A stretch of DNA of 64,000 nt from Phycisphaera sp. (lineage in GTDB: Bacteria > Planctomycetota > Phycisphaerae > Phycisphaerales > Phycisphaeraceae): positions 119,005 to 183,004 of the forward strand of contig WGMF01000013.1 of NCBI GenBank assembly GCA_016125215.1. Direction: 5' to 3'. Position 1 is the stretch's first letter. Every line of letters begins with the position of its first letter. Of this stretch, positions 1-8,312 are shown piece after piece. The position numbers and the translations under genes were made by a program. The notes below the pieces were generated by a model, which was not told the DNA's origin, ran no database searches, and was given only the letters and a program-made list of their open reading frames with translations.

Positions 1-10
1 CACCCCGCCC

Positions 11-865
11 ATGAAACGCCCCTGGCTCAACCCCAAACGCACGCTTGTCTTCGCTGTGGGGGTGCTCTGCGTCACCAGCCTCCTGCCGGCCAACCTCTCG
101 CAGTCCATCGCCCGCATCCCCCGCACGATCGTCTACTTCCCCGTCACGCCCGTGGCCGACCTGCTCCATCGCGTCGCCTCACCGATCTTCAAATCCGCCG
201 ACCTGCGCATCGACACCGGCGGGCAGCAACAACTCGAACGCAACTACACCGACAACCTGGCCTACTCACGCAAACTCGAGGCCCAACTCGAAGCCGCCGC
301 ACAGGAAATCCTACGCCTGCGACAGGTCCGAGAGTTCCAGTCATTAAGCAAGCTCTCCTTCGTCCCCGCCAACGTGATCTCCGGCCCGGACCTGCTCTCG
401 CCGCGTTTGACCATCAACAAAGGCGCCCGCCACGGGCTGCGCGAAAACCTCGTCGTGGTCTACGGCTCGACGCTCGTCGGCCGCATCAGCACCGTCGAGA
501 CCAACACCGCGACGGTCGCCCTCATCACCTCGCCGCGCACGAGGCTCGATGCCCGCGTCGTCCCGCCGACGCCGGGCCAGGCCCCCGTCGAGATGAATAC
601 CCAACTGGCCATCAGCCACGACCGCTCCGCCTTTACTTCGATCATCGACGCCACCGCCAACGTCGCGCAGGTCGGCGACCTGGCACACCTGCACGACGGT
701 CTGTGGCCCCCCGAGGCGCAGGGCCTGATCGTCGGGAAGGTCACAGCCGTCAGCAAGAACCCCGACAACCCCACGCTCGAAGACCGCATCGTCGTCCAGC
801 CCCTTTACGCCCTGCCCTACCTGACCCGCGTCGACGTGCTCGTCCCCGCCGGGGAGGTTCACTGA
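11..865 (+). CDS. mreC: Rod shape-determining protein MreC
   Basis: Envelope protein that helps organise the MreB/peptidoglycan elongation machinery. The 284-residue product has a short basic N-terminus, one membrane segment (about residues 12-28), a helical stretch (about 65-105, probable coiled coil) and a C-terminal beta-rich region containing the family-like stretches SGPDLLSPRLTINKGARHGL and VGRISTVETNTATVALIT. Length is typical of MreC. mreD follows at 1027, so this is a normal mreCD pair, but a REP doublet lies between them. mreB is not in view and would be expected upstream of the window edge. The start is the first ATG, only 10 bases into the window, so the ribosome site cannot be judged. 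Confidence 0.93.
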   Translation: MKRPWLNPKRTLVFAVGVLCVTSLLPANLSQSIARIPRTIVYFPVTPVADLLHRVASPIFKSADLRIDTGGQQQLERNYTDNLAYSRKLEAQLEAAAQEILRLRQVREFQSLSKLSFVPANVISGPDLLSPRLTINKGARHGLRENLVVVYGSTLVGRISTVETNTATVALITSPRTRLDARVVPPTPGQAPVEMNTQLAISHDRSAFTSIIDATANVAQVGDLAHLHDGLWPPEAQGLIVGKVTAVSKNPDNPTLEDRIVVQPLYALPYLTRVDVLVPAGEVH

Positions 866-910
866 TGATGAACTCTTTATCAATCCCGACAGGCGACCTG
901 TTGCTCTTTC

Positions 911-987
911 GGGTGCCACTGGCGGCTTGCCCGCCAGTGTTTCTCGCCCTCTTTACCGCACTGGCGGACAAGCCGCCAGTGGCACCC
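911..987. repeat. Inverted pair of REP palindromes (REPIN-like)
   Basis: Two 23-base palindromes of the form CACTGGCGG-(5)-CCGCCAGTG lie at 917-939 and 959-981. The left copy is preceded by GGGTGC and the right copy is followed by GCACCC, so the two are in inverted orientation with a 19-base spacer. This is the architecture of a REPIN. It sits in the mreC-mreD gap. Related copies occur at 16159-16181, 16299-16321, 17670-17692 and, degenerate, near 29621-29652. Confidence 0.85.
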
Positions 988-1026
988 CGATACACACCCG
1001 CGTCGAACCCTAACACAATGTAAGTC

Positions 1027-1608
1027 ATGCGCTGGCCCATCTTCGCCATCTTCGCCTACTTTGCCCTGACCCTCGAGGTCGGCCTGCGCGCGGCGATGAA
1101 CAACCCCTTGGGCCTGTCGGTCGGCACGCCGAGCCTGCTCATGGTCCTGATGGTCTACATCGCCCTCGCGGCGCCGTCGTCCACCGCGATGGGGTCGGCG
1201 ATCGTGCTGGGGCTGCTGGCGGACCTGACCCACGTCTACCCCATGCGCGACCGCCTGGCCGACGCCACGATCCTCGGCCCGCACGCGGTCGGTTTTGCCC
1301 TGGGCGCGTTTGCAGCCGTCTACATCAAGCCCGTCGTCATGCGCCAGAGCCTCTGGGCGCTGCCGATGGTCGTGTTCGTCGCCGGCCTGATGGCGCAACT
1401 CGTGATCGTCCTGCTGCTCACGCTGCGCGGCGTCGGCGTCCTGCACTCCACACCACTGGACGACTGGCACGTCTTCGACCAGCTCTACACCCGCTTCCTC
1501 TCGCTGCTCTACACCTGTGTCTTGGCCATCCCATTGGGCAAGGTGCTCCTGCAGACCGATGCGCTGTGGGGATTCAGCCTCCCGCACCGATCACGGAGAG
1601 GCGCGTGA
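1027..1608 (+). CDS. mreD: Rod shape-determining protein MreD-like membrane protein
   Basis: Small integral membrane protein (193 residues) with about five hydrophobic helices, located directly after mreC. Hydrophobicity, length and position support MreD, a partner of MreC in the elongation complex. Sequence conservation in this family is weak, so the call depends partly on context. The stop codon overlaps the GTG start of the next small gene (GTGA), which suggests translational coupling. Confidence 0.8.
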   Translation: MRWPIFAIFAYFALTLEVGLRAAMNNPLGLSVGTPSLLMVLMVYIALAAPSSTAMGSAIVLGLLADLTHVYPMRDRLADATILGPHAVGFALGAFAAVYIKPVVMRQSLWALPMVVFVAGLMAQLVIVLLLTLRGVGVLHSTPLDDWHVFDQLYTRFLSLLYTCVLAIPLGKVLLQTDALWGFSLPHRSRRGA

Positions 1609-1784
1609 GTGAAGACGACGAACAACCGCAGGCGGATCAAGAACTCCCCGACGAGCCGTTCGACGGAGAGTGGTCGCCCACGCCCGGGCCGATCGGCAAA
1701 GCGGTGGCGTGGTTCCTTCTGGTTGTCGCGCTCTTGAGCGTCGCGGCGCTGGTGGGATTGATGGTGCTGGTCGTGTTGAATTGA
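1605..1784 (+). CDS. Small single-pass membrane protein
   Basis: A 59-residue protein: an acidic, proline-containing N-terminal half (begins MSEDDEQPQADQ) followed by one strong hydrophobic helix near the C-terminus (AVAWFLLVVALLSVAALV). The GTG start at 1605 overlaps the mreD stop and has a GGAGAG ribosome site about 5 bases upstream. A longer in-frame start at 1566 lies inside mreD and has no such support. Family not recognised. Overlap with mreD suggests co-expression with the cell-shape operon; any role in elongation is inference. Confidence 0.65.
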   Translation: MSEDDEQPQADQELPDEPFDGEWSPTPGPIGKAVAWFLLVVALLSVAALVGLMVLVVLN

Positions 1785-1803
1785 GAACCGACAACCCGCC
1801 CCG

Positions 1804-2796
1804 TCACGCGCCGGCGTAGCCGTTGGGGTGGTTCTTGAACCATCGCCACGCGGTCTCGACGGTGCGCTCGATGTCGGTGTGGCGGGCGCTCCAGCCCAGT
1901 TCGTTTTTGATCTTGGAAGCGTCGGCGTAGAGCATCGGCGGGTCGCCTGCGCGGCGCGGACCCATCTCGACTTTGAAGTCCACGCCCGTGACTTTCTTCG
2001 CCGCGTCGATGAGTTGTTTGACGGAGAGACCCTTGCCGATGCCCAGGTTGTAGAACCGTTGCTCGCCGGGCTTGAGCGCTTTCATCACTTCGACGTGCGC
2101 GTCGACGAGGTCTTCGACGTGGATGTAGTCGCGGATGCACGTGCCGTCGGGCGTGGCGTAGTCGTCGCCGAAGACCGTGACCTTGGGGACCTTGCCCAGC
2201 GCGGCGTTGAGCATGACGGGGATGATGTGCGTCTCGGGCTCGTGGTCCTCGCCGATCGACCCGTCCGAGGCGCTGCCGGCCACGTTGAAGTAACGCAGCG
2301 CGGCAAAGGCGAAGCCCTTGTTGGCCGCGGCGTAGTCGATGAGCATGCGCTCGGTCATGAGCTTGGAGTGGCCGTAGGGGTTGATCGGGGATTGCGGGGT
2401 CGATTCGGTGATGGGCATCCTGTCGGGTTGGCCGTAGGTCGCACAGGTCGAGCTGAAGACGAGCTTGCGCACGCCGGCCGCGTCCATGGCCTGGAGCAGG
2501 CTCAGCGACCCGGCGCTGTTGTTGTGGAAATACTTGAGCGGTTCGGTGACGCTCTCGCCCACGTACGCCAGCGCGGCAAAGTGCATCACGCACTCGATCT
2601 TGTGGTGCGTCAGCGCGTTGGTCAGCGCCTCGGTCTGGCGTACGTCGAGCTCTTCAAAAGGGACGTGTTTGGGGATGGCCTCACGGTGGCCCCGGTGCAG
2701 GTTGTCCAGCACCACCACGTCGTGCCCGCAGGCAAGCAGGTGCCTCACCGCGTGCGAACCGATGTACCCCGCGCCGCCCGTGACCATCACCTTCAT
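1804..2796 (-). CDS. galE: UDP-glucose 4-epimerase
   Basis: Extended short-chain dehydrogenase that interconverts UDP-glucose and UDP-galactose with bound NAD. The 330-residue product has the N-terminal nucleotide motif GGAGYIGS (residues 7-14), the SSTCATYG segment near 115-122 and the catalytic Tyr141-x3-Lys145 pair (YGHSK). Length is normal for GalE. It runs convergent to the mreCD unit. It probably supplies activated sugars for surface polysaccharide or galactose use. Confidence 0.93.
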   Translation of the reverse strand: MKVMVTGGAGYIGSHAVRHLLACGHDVVVLDNLHRGHREAIPKHVPFEELDVRQTEALTNALTHHKIECVMHFAALAYVGESVTEPLKYFHNNSAGSLSLLQAMDAAGVRKLVFSSTCATYGQPDRMPITESTPQSPINPYGHSKLMTERMLIDYAAANKGFAFAALRYFNVAGSASDGSIGEDHEPETHIIPVMLNAALGKVPKVTVFGDDYATPDGTCIRDYIHVEDLVDAHVEVMKALKPGEQRFYNLGIGKGLSVKQLIDAAKKVTGVDFKVEMGPRRAGDPPMLYADASKIKNELGWSARHTDIERTVETAWRWFKNHPNGYAGA

Positions 2797-2868
2797 GTCG
2801 TGTCTCCTGTGTTCGGGACAGACAGGATAACAGGATCAATTGAGCGGTGAGTGGTGACTGGCGACGCG

Positions 2869-3273
2869 TCAGTCGCCGTGGTATCCGAGTGCGACGAGAA
2901 CGCACGGACCGCCCGATATCACGTCGACGCCGGCTTGGATCGCGGTGCGGATGGCCTCTTCGTCTTCAGCCCCGGGTTGCATCCAGATGCGCCCGATGCC
3001 TTTGACGACAGCCTGCTCGACGACCTTGCGCGTGACGGGCGGCGGCGTGACGATGGACAGTCCGTCGGGCACGATCGGCAGCGACGCGACATCGGGGTAA
3101 GCGGCAAGGCCCTCAATGTCCGCGGCGGTGGGGTTGATGGGGTAGGCGTCGAGGTTGTTCTGCATGTAGGCGCGCAGCACCCGGTTGCCGTATTTGCTGC
3201 GGTCGCGCGAGGCGCCCGCGACGGCGAAGGTCTTACCGGCGAGGAAGGCCTTGATCTGTTGGTGGATATCCAT
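2869..3273 (-). CDS. CoA-binding domain protein (YccU-like)
   Basis: A 134-residue single-domain Rossmann protein. The segments FAVAGASRDRSKYGNRVLRA near the N-terminus, YPINPTAADIEGLAAYPDVA in the middle and IWMQPGAEDEEAI near the C-terminus are typical of the small stand-alone CoA_binding family. Members bind CoA or a nucleotide, but their physiological role is not settled. It lies just upstream of galE on the same strand with about 70 bases between, so co-transcription is possible. Confidence 0.85.
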   Translation of the reverse strand: MDIHQQIKAFLAGKTFAVAGASRDRSKYGNRVLRAYMQNNLDAYPINPTAADIEGLAAYPDVASLPIVPDGLSIVTPPPVTRKVVEQAVVKGIGRIWMQPGAEDEEAIRTAIQAGVDVISGGPCVLVALGYHGD

Positions 3274-3325
3274 AGCCTGAGTGTATCACCCAGACCGCCG
3301 GGGAATCATGAGGGCGTGCATCTAC

Positions 3326-3352
3326 GGTCAGGTCAGGTCAGGTCATGTCAGG
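3326..3352. repeat. Pentanucleotide tandem repeat (GGTCA)n
   Basis: Four exact GGTCA units at 3326-3345 continue into a TGTCA variant and GG. On the minus strand this is a run of TGACC units just after the stop codon of the PEP-CTERM gene, which is itself the first TGA. Because the period is five, the run places TGA in every frame. Confidence 0.8.
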
Positions 3353-4034
3353 CGGCGCGGCGGCGCACGGCCAGCAGTGACCCAACGCACAGGAGTGCCA
3401 GGCTCGCGGGTTCGGGGACGACGGCTTCGATGAAGACGTTGTCCAGTCGGGCAAACTCAGAGGCAACCGATCCCTCGGTCTGCAGCAGGGCAAAGAGTTT
3501 TTTGCCAACGCCGTTGGTGTCACCGAAGCTCACGAGGCTGGCCGACTCGGTTTCCCACGTGGCCGTGCTGACCACGTCGCCCGAGTTGAGGGTGATCGAG
3601 TCGAGGATCGCCCCGCCGATGAGGTCGGTGTCGGTGTAGTAGAGGACCATTTCAACGTGGTCGGTGGTGTCCCACGAGCCCGCGTCGCGCCACATGTATG
3701 ACATGTTGTACTGGTCGCTGGCGGTAATCACGTAGCCGGTGTTGATCCCGTAGACACGATTGATGACCATGGTAATGTTGGCTGTGGTGCCCACACCCGA
3801 GGGGTTGTCCGCCCTGGTTTCGGGATTGATCGAGCCCGGCAGCACCTGCCAGGGTGAGGCCACGGACGCGGTCGTTCCTGTTGCCGTGCCGAAGTCGCCC
3901 GCTTTAACGGTCAGGTCGTGCCCGCCGCCGGGGGTGCCGTCGTCGTAGTCCACCAGGATGGCCGCGTGGGCTGCTGAGCCGACACAAACCGCGAGGATTG
4001 CGACCGTGAGTGTTGTGAGTTTTGATTTGGACAT
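3348..4034 (-). CDS. PEP-CTERM sorting domain protein
   Basis: Secreted surface protein of 228 residues. It starts MSKSKLTTLTV with a signal peptide ending near AHA-A, and ends with the PEP-CTERM signal: VPEPASLALL, a hydrophobic helix and RRRAA. The PEP-CTERM tail is recognised by an exosortase, and such proteins are usually exported to the envelope or matrix. The start at 4034 is preferred over 4085 because AGGAGG lies at 4044-4050 (minus strand). The body is probably a beta-sandwich of unknown ligand. It lies downstream of the sulfatase gene. Confidence 0.85.
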   Translation of the reverse strand: MSKSKLTTLTVAILAVCVGSAAHAAILVDYDDGTPGGGHDLTVKAGDFGTATGTTASVASPWQVLPGSINPETRADNPSGVGTTANITMVINRVYGINTGYVITASDQYNMSYMWRDAGSWDTTDHVEMVLYYTDTDLIGGAILDSITLNSGDVVSTATWETESASLVSFGDTNGVGKKLFALLQTEGSVASEFARLDNVFIEAVVPEPASLALLCVGSLLAVRRRAA

Positions 4035-4345
4035 AGTCAGAAGTCCTCCTTGTGAATGGGATTCCAGTGAATCGAAATTTACCAATCAGAATCTGTGTTT
4101 GTTAAACGCTTGAAGACGGTTGGACACCCAAACTCTCCAGCATCCGGGCAGATCAATTTTGTTTACGATCCTCTTTGGTGATTGAAATGGCGTTAATACC
4201 TACGCGACCAGCCCTTGCCATGACCATCAAGCTAAAAACATGTTCTCATGAAACCCTTTTACTTGGTGCTGTATAATACACTCGAAATCGATAGTCTACG
4301 AGCCTTTTTTGGCATACATTCTGCCGATTTCTGACGCCCATGATG
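4035..4345. other. Intergenic region between PEP-CTERM gene and sulfatase gene
   Basis: About 310 bases with no convincing gene, noticeably more AT-rich than the flanking genes. It holds the AGGAGG ribosome site of the PEP-CTERM gene at 4044-4050 (minus strand) and presumably its promoter. Short minus-strand reading frames here overlap the sulfatase tail and look like shadows. No clear terminator hairpin was seen after the sulfatase. Confidence 0.5.
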
Positions 4346-5764
4346 TCAATCTGGGGGGTGTCGATGGGATGAACCTTTCGTATCCACGACCATCTGGGCG
4401 CCGACCGCTTTGAGGTGAGCCTGGAGCTTGGCCCGCATCTGTTCGACGCGCTCGGGGTATTTTTCCGCAAGATCGTTTTTCTCGCCCGGGTCTTCGTCGA
4501 GGTTGTAAAGTTCGTCGCGGTCGGACGGCGAGTAGAAATCGATGAGTTTCCACGGTCCTTCACGGACAACCCCTTGGGGGGGGATTTCCTTGAATGTCCG
4601 TGAGAGCGCGGGGTGGTGCCAGAAGAGGCAGTCGCGCTTGAGCGGTTCGTTTTTCATCAACACCGGCAGGAGGCTCACGCCATCGATGGGCGCTTTGACA
4701 TCCCTCAGACTGCCGCCGGTCAGCTCGACGAACGTGGGGAAGAAGTCGATGCCGCTGACGGGCTGATCGTGGTCCCGTCGTTCCTTGAGGCCGTCGGGGA
4801 TGCGCATCATCAGGGGCATGTGGATACCGCCCTCGTAGAACTCCTTCTTGCCGCCGCGGTACGGGGCGTTCGAGCCGTCCCACGTGTTCGCGCCGTTGTC
4901 GGAGAAGAAGACGATGATGGTGTTGTCAAACTGGCCCGTTTTTTTCAGCGCGGCAACCAGTTGGCCAAAGCTCTTGTCGACCTGCTCGACGGCGGCGAGG
5001 TAGGTCGCGTTGAGCTTGCCCTTGTCTTTGGGTCGGCCCTCATCGACGTAACGCAGGACATCGCCCGGGGGCGCGACGACCGGTGCGTGGACGTTGTAGT
5101 GCTGGAACATCATGAAGAAGGGCTTCTCGCGTTTGCTGGCAATGAACTTGACCGCTTCGGTGGTCAGGCGTTCGGTGATGAACTCACCGGGCGGGCCCTT
5201 GAGGTCTTTGATGTTGGGGTAGGGGCTGAACCAGGCCTCGGGCTTGCCGGGGCCTGCCCCTTTGGCAAAACCGATGGTGTGGTCAAAGCCAAACTTCGCG
5301 GGTGCGGCGGGGTTGTCGCCCACGTGCCACTTGCCGATCTGGATCGTTTCGTAGCCCGAGCTTTTAAGGTATTGCGCAAGAGTGTACGCGTCGTCGGGGA
5401 GGCTCTTGCGTTGTTCGGGCATCTGGAGGCCCTTGTATTCTTCGGGCTTTTCGCCGCCGATCCACGTGGTGATGTGCAGTCGTGCGGGGTACTCGCCGGT
5501 GAGGATCGCGGCGCGTGTCGGTGAGCACTGCGGGGCCGGCGCGTAGGCGTTGTTGAAGACGTGGCTCTGCTTAGCGAAGGCGTCGAGGTTGGGCGTTTTT
5601 GCAAACTCAGAGCCGGTGCAGCCCAGGTCGCCGTAGCCCAGGTCGTCGGCGAGGACGAAGACGATATTGGGTCGGGCTGCCTGCGCGGTGCAGACGAACT
5701 TTGAAAAAAGCAGCAATGAAACAAGCTGCATCAGGCCGGCTAAGACATAGAGGGATCGCTTCAT
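4346..5764 (-). CDS. Secreted formylglycine-type sulfatase
   Basis: Arylsulfatase-family hydrolase that removes sulfate esters, probably from sulfated polysaccharide. The 472-residue product has a signal peptide (residues 1-29), then RPNIVFVLADDLGYGD with the metal-binding Asp pair at 40-41, and C80-S-P-T-R84, the C-x-P-x-R signature in which Cys becomes formylglycine. SDNGANTWDG carries further metal ligands. The start at 5764 begins at the signal peptide with a GGAAG ribosome site upstream; a 24-residue longer start is less likely. No maturase gene is in the window. It sits in the locus with a pseudopilin, a PEP-CTERM protein and a XylR-like regulator. Confidence 0.92.
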   Translation of the reverse strand: MKRSLYVLAGLMQLVSLLLFSKFVCTAQAARPNIVFVLADDLGYGDLGCTGSEFAKTPNLDAFAKQSHVFNNAYAPAPQCSPTRAAILTGEYPARLHITTWIGGEKPEEYKGLQMPEQRKSLPDDAYTLAQYLKSSGYETIQIGKWHVGDNPAAPAKFGFDHTIGFAKGAGPGKPEAWFSPYPNIKDLKGPPGEFITERLTTEAVKFIASKREKPFFMMFQHYNVHAPVVAPPGDVLRYVDEGRPKDKGKLNATYLAAVEQVDKSFGQLVAALKKTGQFDNTIIVFFSDNGANTWDGSNAPYRGGKKEFYEGGIHMPLMMRIPDGLKERRDHDQPVSGIDFFPTFVELTGGSLRDVKAPIDGVSLLPVLMKNEPLKRDCLFWHHPALSRTFKEIPPQGVVREGPWKLIDFYSPSDRDELYNLDEDPGEKNDLAEKYPERVEQMRAKLQAHLKAVGAQMVVDTKGSSHRHPPD

Positions 5765-5854
5765 GAAGGGGTCTTCCTGATGTCGCATCATTGAGCGTTT
5801 AACACGGGCCGGTCGGAGACACGACGGCGGGGTCAAGACATATTCCTGTTCAAA

Positions 5855-6697
5855 TCACGGCGCATCCGGCCGCAGGTTGCGGTAGAGCACGCCGCCGTTC
5901 ATCTTGTGCGAACCCGCGTGGCCGTCGGTGTAGAGTCCGTTGCCCGTTGAGCCGAAGGTGTGGCGGAAGCGAAGGTTGTATTGATCGTTGTTTGCGGATG
6001 AGCTGGTGAAATCCGTATTGGGTGGCGCGGGGATCGGGTCGTCGTTGTCGGTTGCGCCTGCGGTGTAGTAGTTGTGGTAAAGGGGGCCGGCTTGCGTTTC
6101 ATACACAGACTGATTGGTGAACGCACGATTCAGGGTCGAGATGGAGTTGCCATAAGCCACATCGGTCACGGGCTTCTTGAAGTTCTGCGGGGCATCGAAC
6201 ATCGAGATGATCTCCGAGGTGCGTTTGAGCGCATCGATGCGCATCATTTTCACCCGCTTCCACACGGCTGGGTCGACAACGCGGTCGTAATCCGTATAGA
6301 TCAGAGGCATCGTGCCGTAGTGACGGTAGCCGACGTTCTGTGAAGCGGAGGGGCACAGGAAGGCTTTGCCCGTCTGCAACAGTCCCGCGTTGCCGTCGGG
6401 CCCCCCGAAGAGGTCGCGCGGCTGGTCTCCCGTGGTGATGGCGCTGAGTGTCACGCCGAAGTCGAGCCAGGGTTCGGGACTGCCGGGATTGCTCACGGAG
6501 TGCGGGAAGAATCCCATGTGTTCATTTTGGTACAGCGCGGTGGCGACGCCGGCCTGACGCAGATTAGACAGGCACACCGAACTGCGGGCGCTCTCTCGCC
6601 CCAGCCCCAGCGCGGGGATCAGGATGGAAACCAGGACCGCAACAATACTGATGACGACCAGGAGTTCGACCAACGTAAACGCGCCACGATGTGACAA
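5855..6697 (-). CDS. Single-gene pseudopilin (prepilin N-terminal methylation domain)
   Basis: A 280-residue protein with a type IV prepilin leader: MSHRGAFTLVELLVVI, where cleavage before the Phe of FTLVEL is expected, followed by a hydrophobic helix to about residue 30. A CLSNLRQ segment follows, typical of the large planctomycete family of stand-alone prepilin-like proteins. The C-terminus carries a histidine ... DG motif (HTFGSTGNGLYTDGHAG), close to the H-X9-DG signature of that family. It lies upstream of the sulfatase on the same strand. Assembly into a pilus or secretion pseudopilus is unproven. Confidence 0.87.
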   Translation of the reverse strand: MSHRGAFTLVELLVVISIVAVLVSILIPALGLGRESARSSVCLSNLRQAGVATALYQNEHMGFFPHSVSNPGSPEPWLDFGVTLSAITTGDQPRDLFGGPDGNAGLLQTGKAFLCPSASQNVGYRHYGTMPLIYTDYDRVVDPAVWKRVKMMRIDALKRTSEIISMFDAPQNFKKPVTDVAYGNSISTLNRAFTNQSVYETQAGPLYHNYYTAGATDNDDPIPAPPNTDFTSSSANNDQYNLRFRHTFGSTGNGLYTDGHAGSHKMNGGVLYRNLRPDAP

Positions 6698-6913
6698 CGG
6701 CGTTTTAATGTTTATATCTCCAGAGTCAGCTTAGCCGGACGAGTGATCTGATTGAGCATCTCGAGATGAATCCGACACATCATTCAGCTTAATCCTACAG
6801 GCGAGCGACAGATAGACAACGTTGAAAACGGCTTGAATAGCGTCGAATTATGACGTTTGTGGCGATTTTGAGGATTTACCCCAAGCCTCCGGAGCGTCAC
6901 GGTTCCAGTTGGT

Positions 6914-8110
6914 TCAATCGGGGCTCAACCGCTTGCGATAGGCTGAGGGGGTCTGTCCGGTGATTGAGACGAAGACCTTGGCCATACGGTCAGCCGAGGT
7001 GAAGCCCGATTCCCAGGCTACGGCTTCCATTTTCATCGGTGGTTCAGCGGCAAGCAGGCGTTTGGCGTGTTCGATGCGTCGGCGTTTGATCTCCTGGCTG
7101 ATGGTTCGGCCGACGTGCTTGAGGAACGCGTCGTGGAGCCGACGCCCGGACATGGCAATGGCCTCGGCCACGTCACCGGCGGTGAGCGGTTCCTTGTAGT
7201 GGTTCCAGATCAGACGCAGTGCCTCAGCGACCTTCGGGTGGTTGATGGCCAGGATGTCGGTGCTCACCCGTGTCACAACGTGCCTCGGCGCGATCTGGGT
7301 CTCCTCCGGCACCGTCTGGCCATCGAGCAGCGTGTCGAGCAGTCGGGCCGCTTCATAACCCTGCCTCTGCTGGTCGTCGTCGATGCTTGAGAGGGGTACG
7401 GGTGCAAACTCACAGCGCAACTGGTCGTCGTCGACACCCAACACCGCGACCTGCTCGGGCACCTTCAAGCCGGCGGAGGCACAACCCTCGATGACCTCGA
7501 TCGCGCGGTCGTCATACTCTGCAAAGACTGCCAGGGGTTTGGGCAGCTCCACCATCCGCTGCGTAAGCCAACGGTCATACGCGGCCTTGTCGACCGAGTG
7601 CTGTTGACTCAACATCGAATAGCCGTCGATGATGTTCAGGCTATGGCCGCCGCGCTCGACGTGCTTCTTGAAACCCTCCAGACGCAACATCTCGCCCGGC
7701 CCGGCGGTCCGACGGTAATAGGCAAAGTTCCGGTAGCCGCGCGTGAAGAAGTGCTCATACGCCAGCCGACCGATCTCAGCGTTGTCGGGGTGGACCCGTG
7801 GGATGCCGGGTGCCGCGACAGGCCCGATGCTGACCGTCGGGACCCCCCAGGACTTGACGGTGTCGTCGAGGTTCTGGTCCATACCCAGCACACAGATGAC
7901 CCCGTTGCCCTGCCAGTGCTCGGGGAGCTTGGCCACGCGATCCATCTCGATGTTCAACCGCCATTTTTTCTCCCGGGCATAGGCCGCGACGCCCTGATGC
8001 AGATTCCTGGCGTACCAGCCCAACGCCAGCAAAACCTGCCGCCGGGGGCTGTTGTCGGTCAGGAAAGAGGGGTGAGTCGCAGCCAATGACTGGATCCAAA
8101 AAGAACACAT
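6914..8110 (-). CDS. XylR-like regulator (LacI-type sensor + AraC HTH)
   Basis: Transcription factor with a periplasmic-binding-protein-like sugar sensor (about residues 25-270, beginning RRQVLLALGWYARNLHQGVA and including VLGVDDDQ) and a C-terminal AraC helix-turn-helix domain ending FVSITGQTPSAYRKRL. The architecture is that of xylose-type regulators. The reading frame opens with a TTG at 8161, but an ATG at 8110 is a more natural start, giving 398 residues. It is divergent from the GH130 gene and upstream of the pseudopilin and sulfatase genes, so it probably controls this locus in response to a sugar. Confidence 0.9.
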   Translation of the reverse strand: MCSFWIQSLAATHPSFLTDNSPRRQVLLALGWYARNLHQGVAAYAREKKWRLNIEMDRVAKLPEHWQGNGVICVLGMDQNLDDTVKSWGVPTVSIGPVAAPGIPRVHPDNAEIGRLAYEHFFTRGYRNFAYYRRTAGPGEMLRLEGFKKHVERGGHSLNIIDGYSMLSQQHSVDKAAYDRWLTQRMVELPKPLAVFAEYDDRAIEVIEGCASAGLKVPEQVAVLGVDDDQLRCEFAPVPLSSIDDDQQRQGYEAARLLDTLLDGQTVPEETQIAPRHVVTRVSTDILAINHPKVAEALRLIWNHYKEPLTAGDVAEAIAMSGRRLHDAFLKHVGRTISQEIKRRRIEHAKRLLAAEPPMKMEAVAWESGFTSADRMAKVFVSITGQTPSAYRKRLSPD

Positions 8111-8161
8111 TAACCTGGAAACGTAAATGAAAACGGCGAAAGATCGACTGATTATTGGCAA

Positions 8162-8312
8162 AAGTTACCGTGTATTTTCGACGTGTTCAATAGGATTTTG
8201 ATTAAAATGTCATAAATCGGAGCGATATTGTCGAAATTCAACGTATTAATCAGACAACGACCGCAGATAATGTACCCTAGCCCAAATTGTTCGAGCATTC
8301 AGGAGTGACGGG
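8162..8312. promoter_or_regulatory. Divergent control region, regulator and GH130 gene
   Basis: AT-rich gap between two divergent genes. A TTCGAC at 8177-8182 and its inverted partner GTCGAA at 8230-8235 form a widely spaced inverted pair that could be an operator. No promoter can be assigned with confidence. Confidence 0.35.

Noticed and set aside
1828..2850. Plus-strand 340-codon frame
   Set aside because: Antisense to galE, whose GGAGYIGS and YxxxK motifs are clear.
4246..4569. Minus-strand short frames at the sulfatase 3' end
   Set aside because: They overlap the sulfatase coding region in other frames and show no conserved features.
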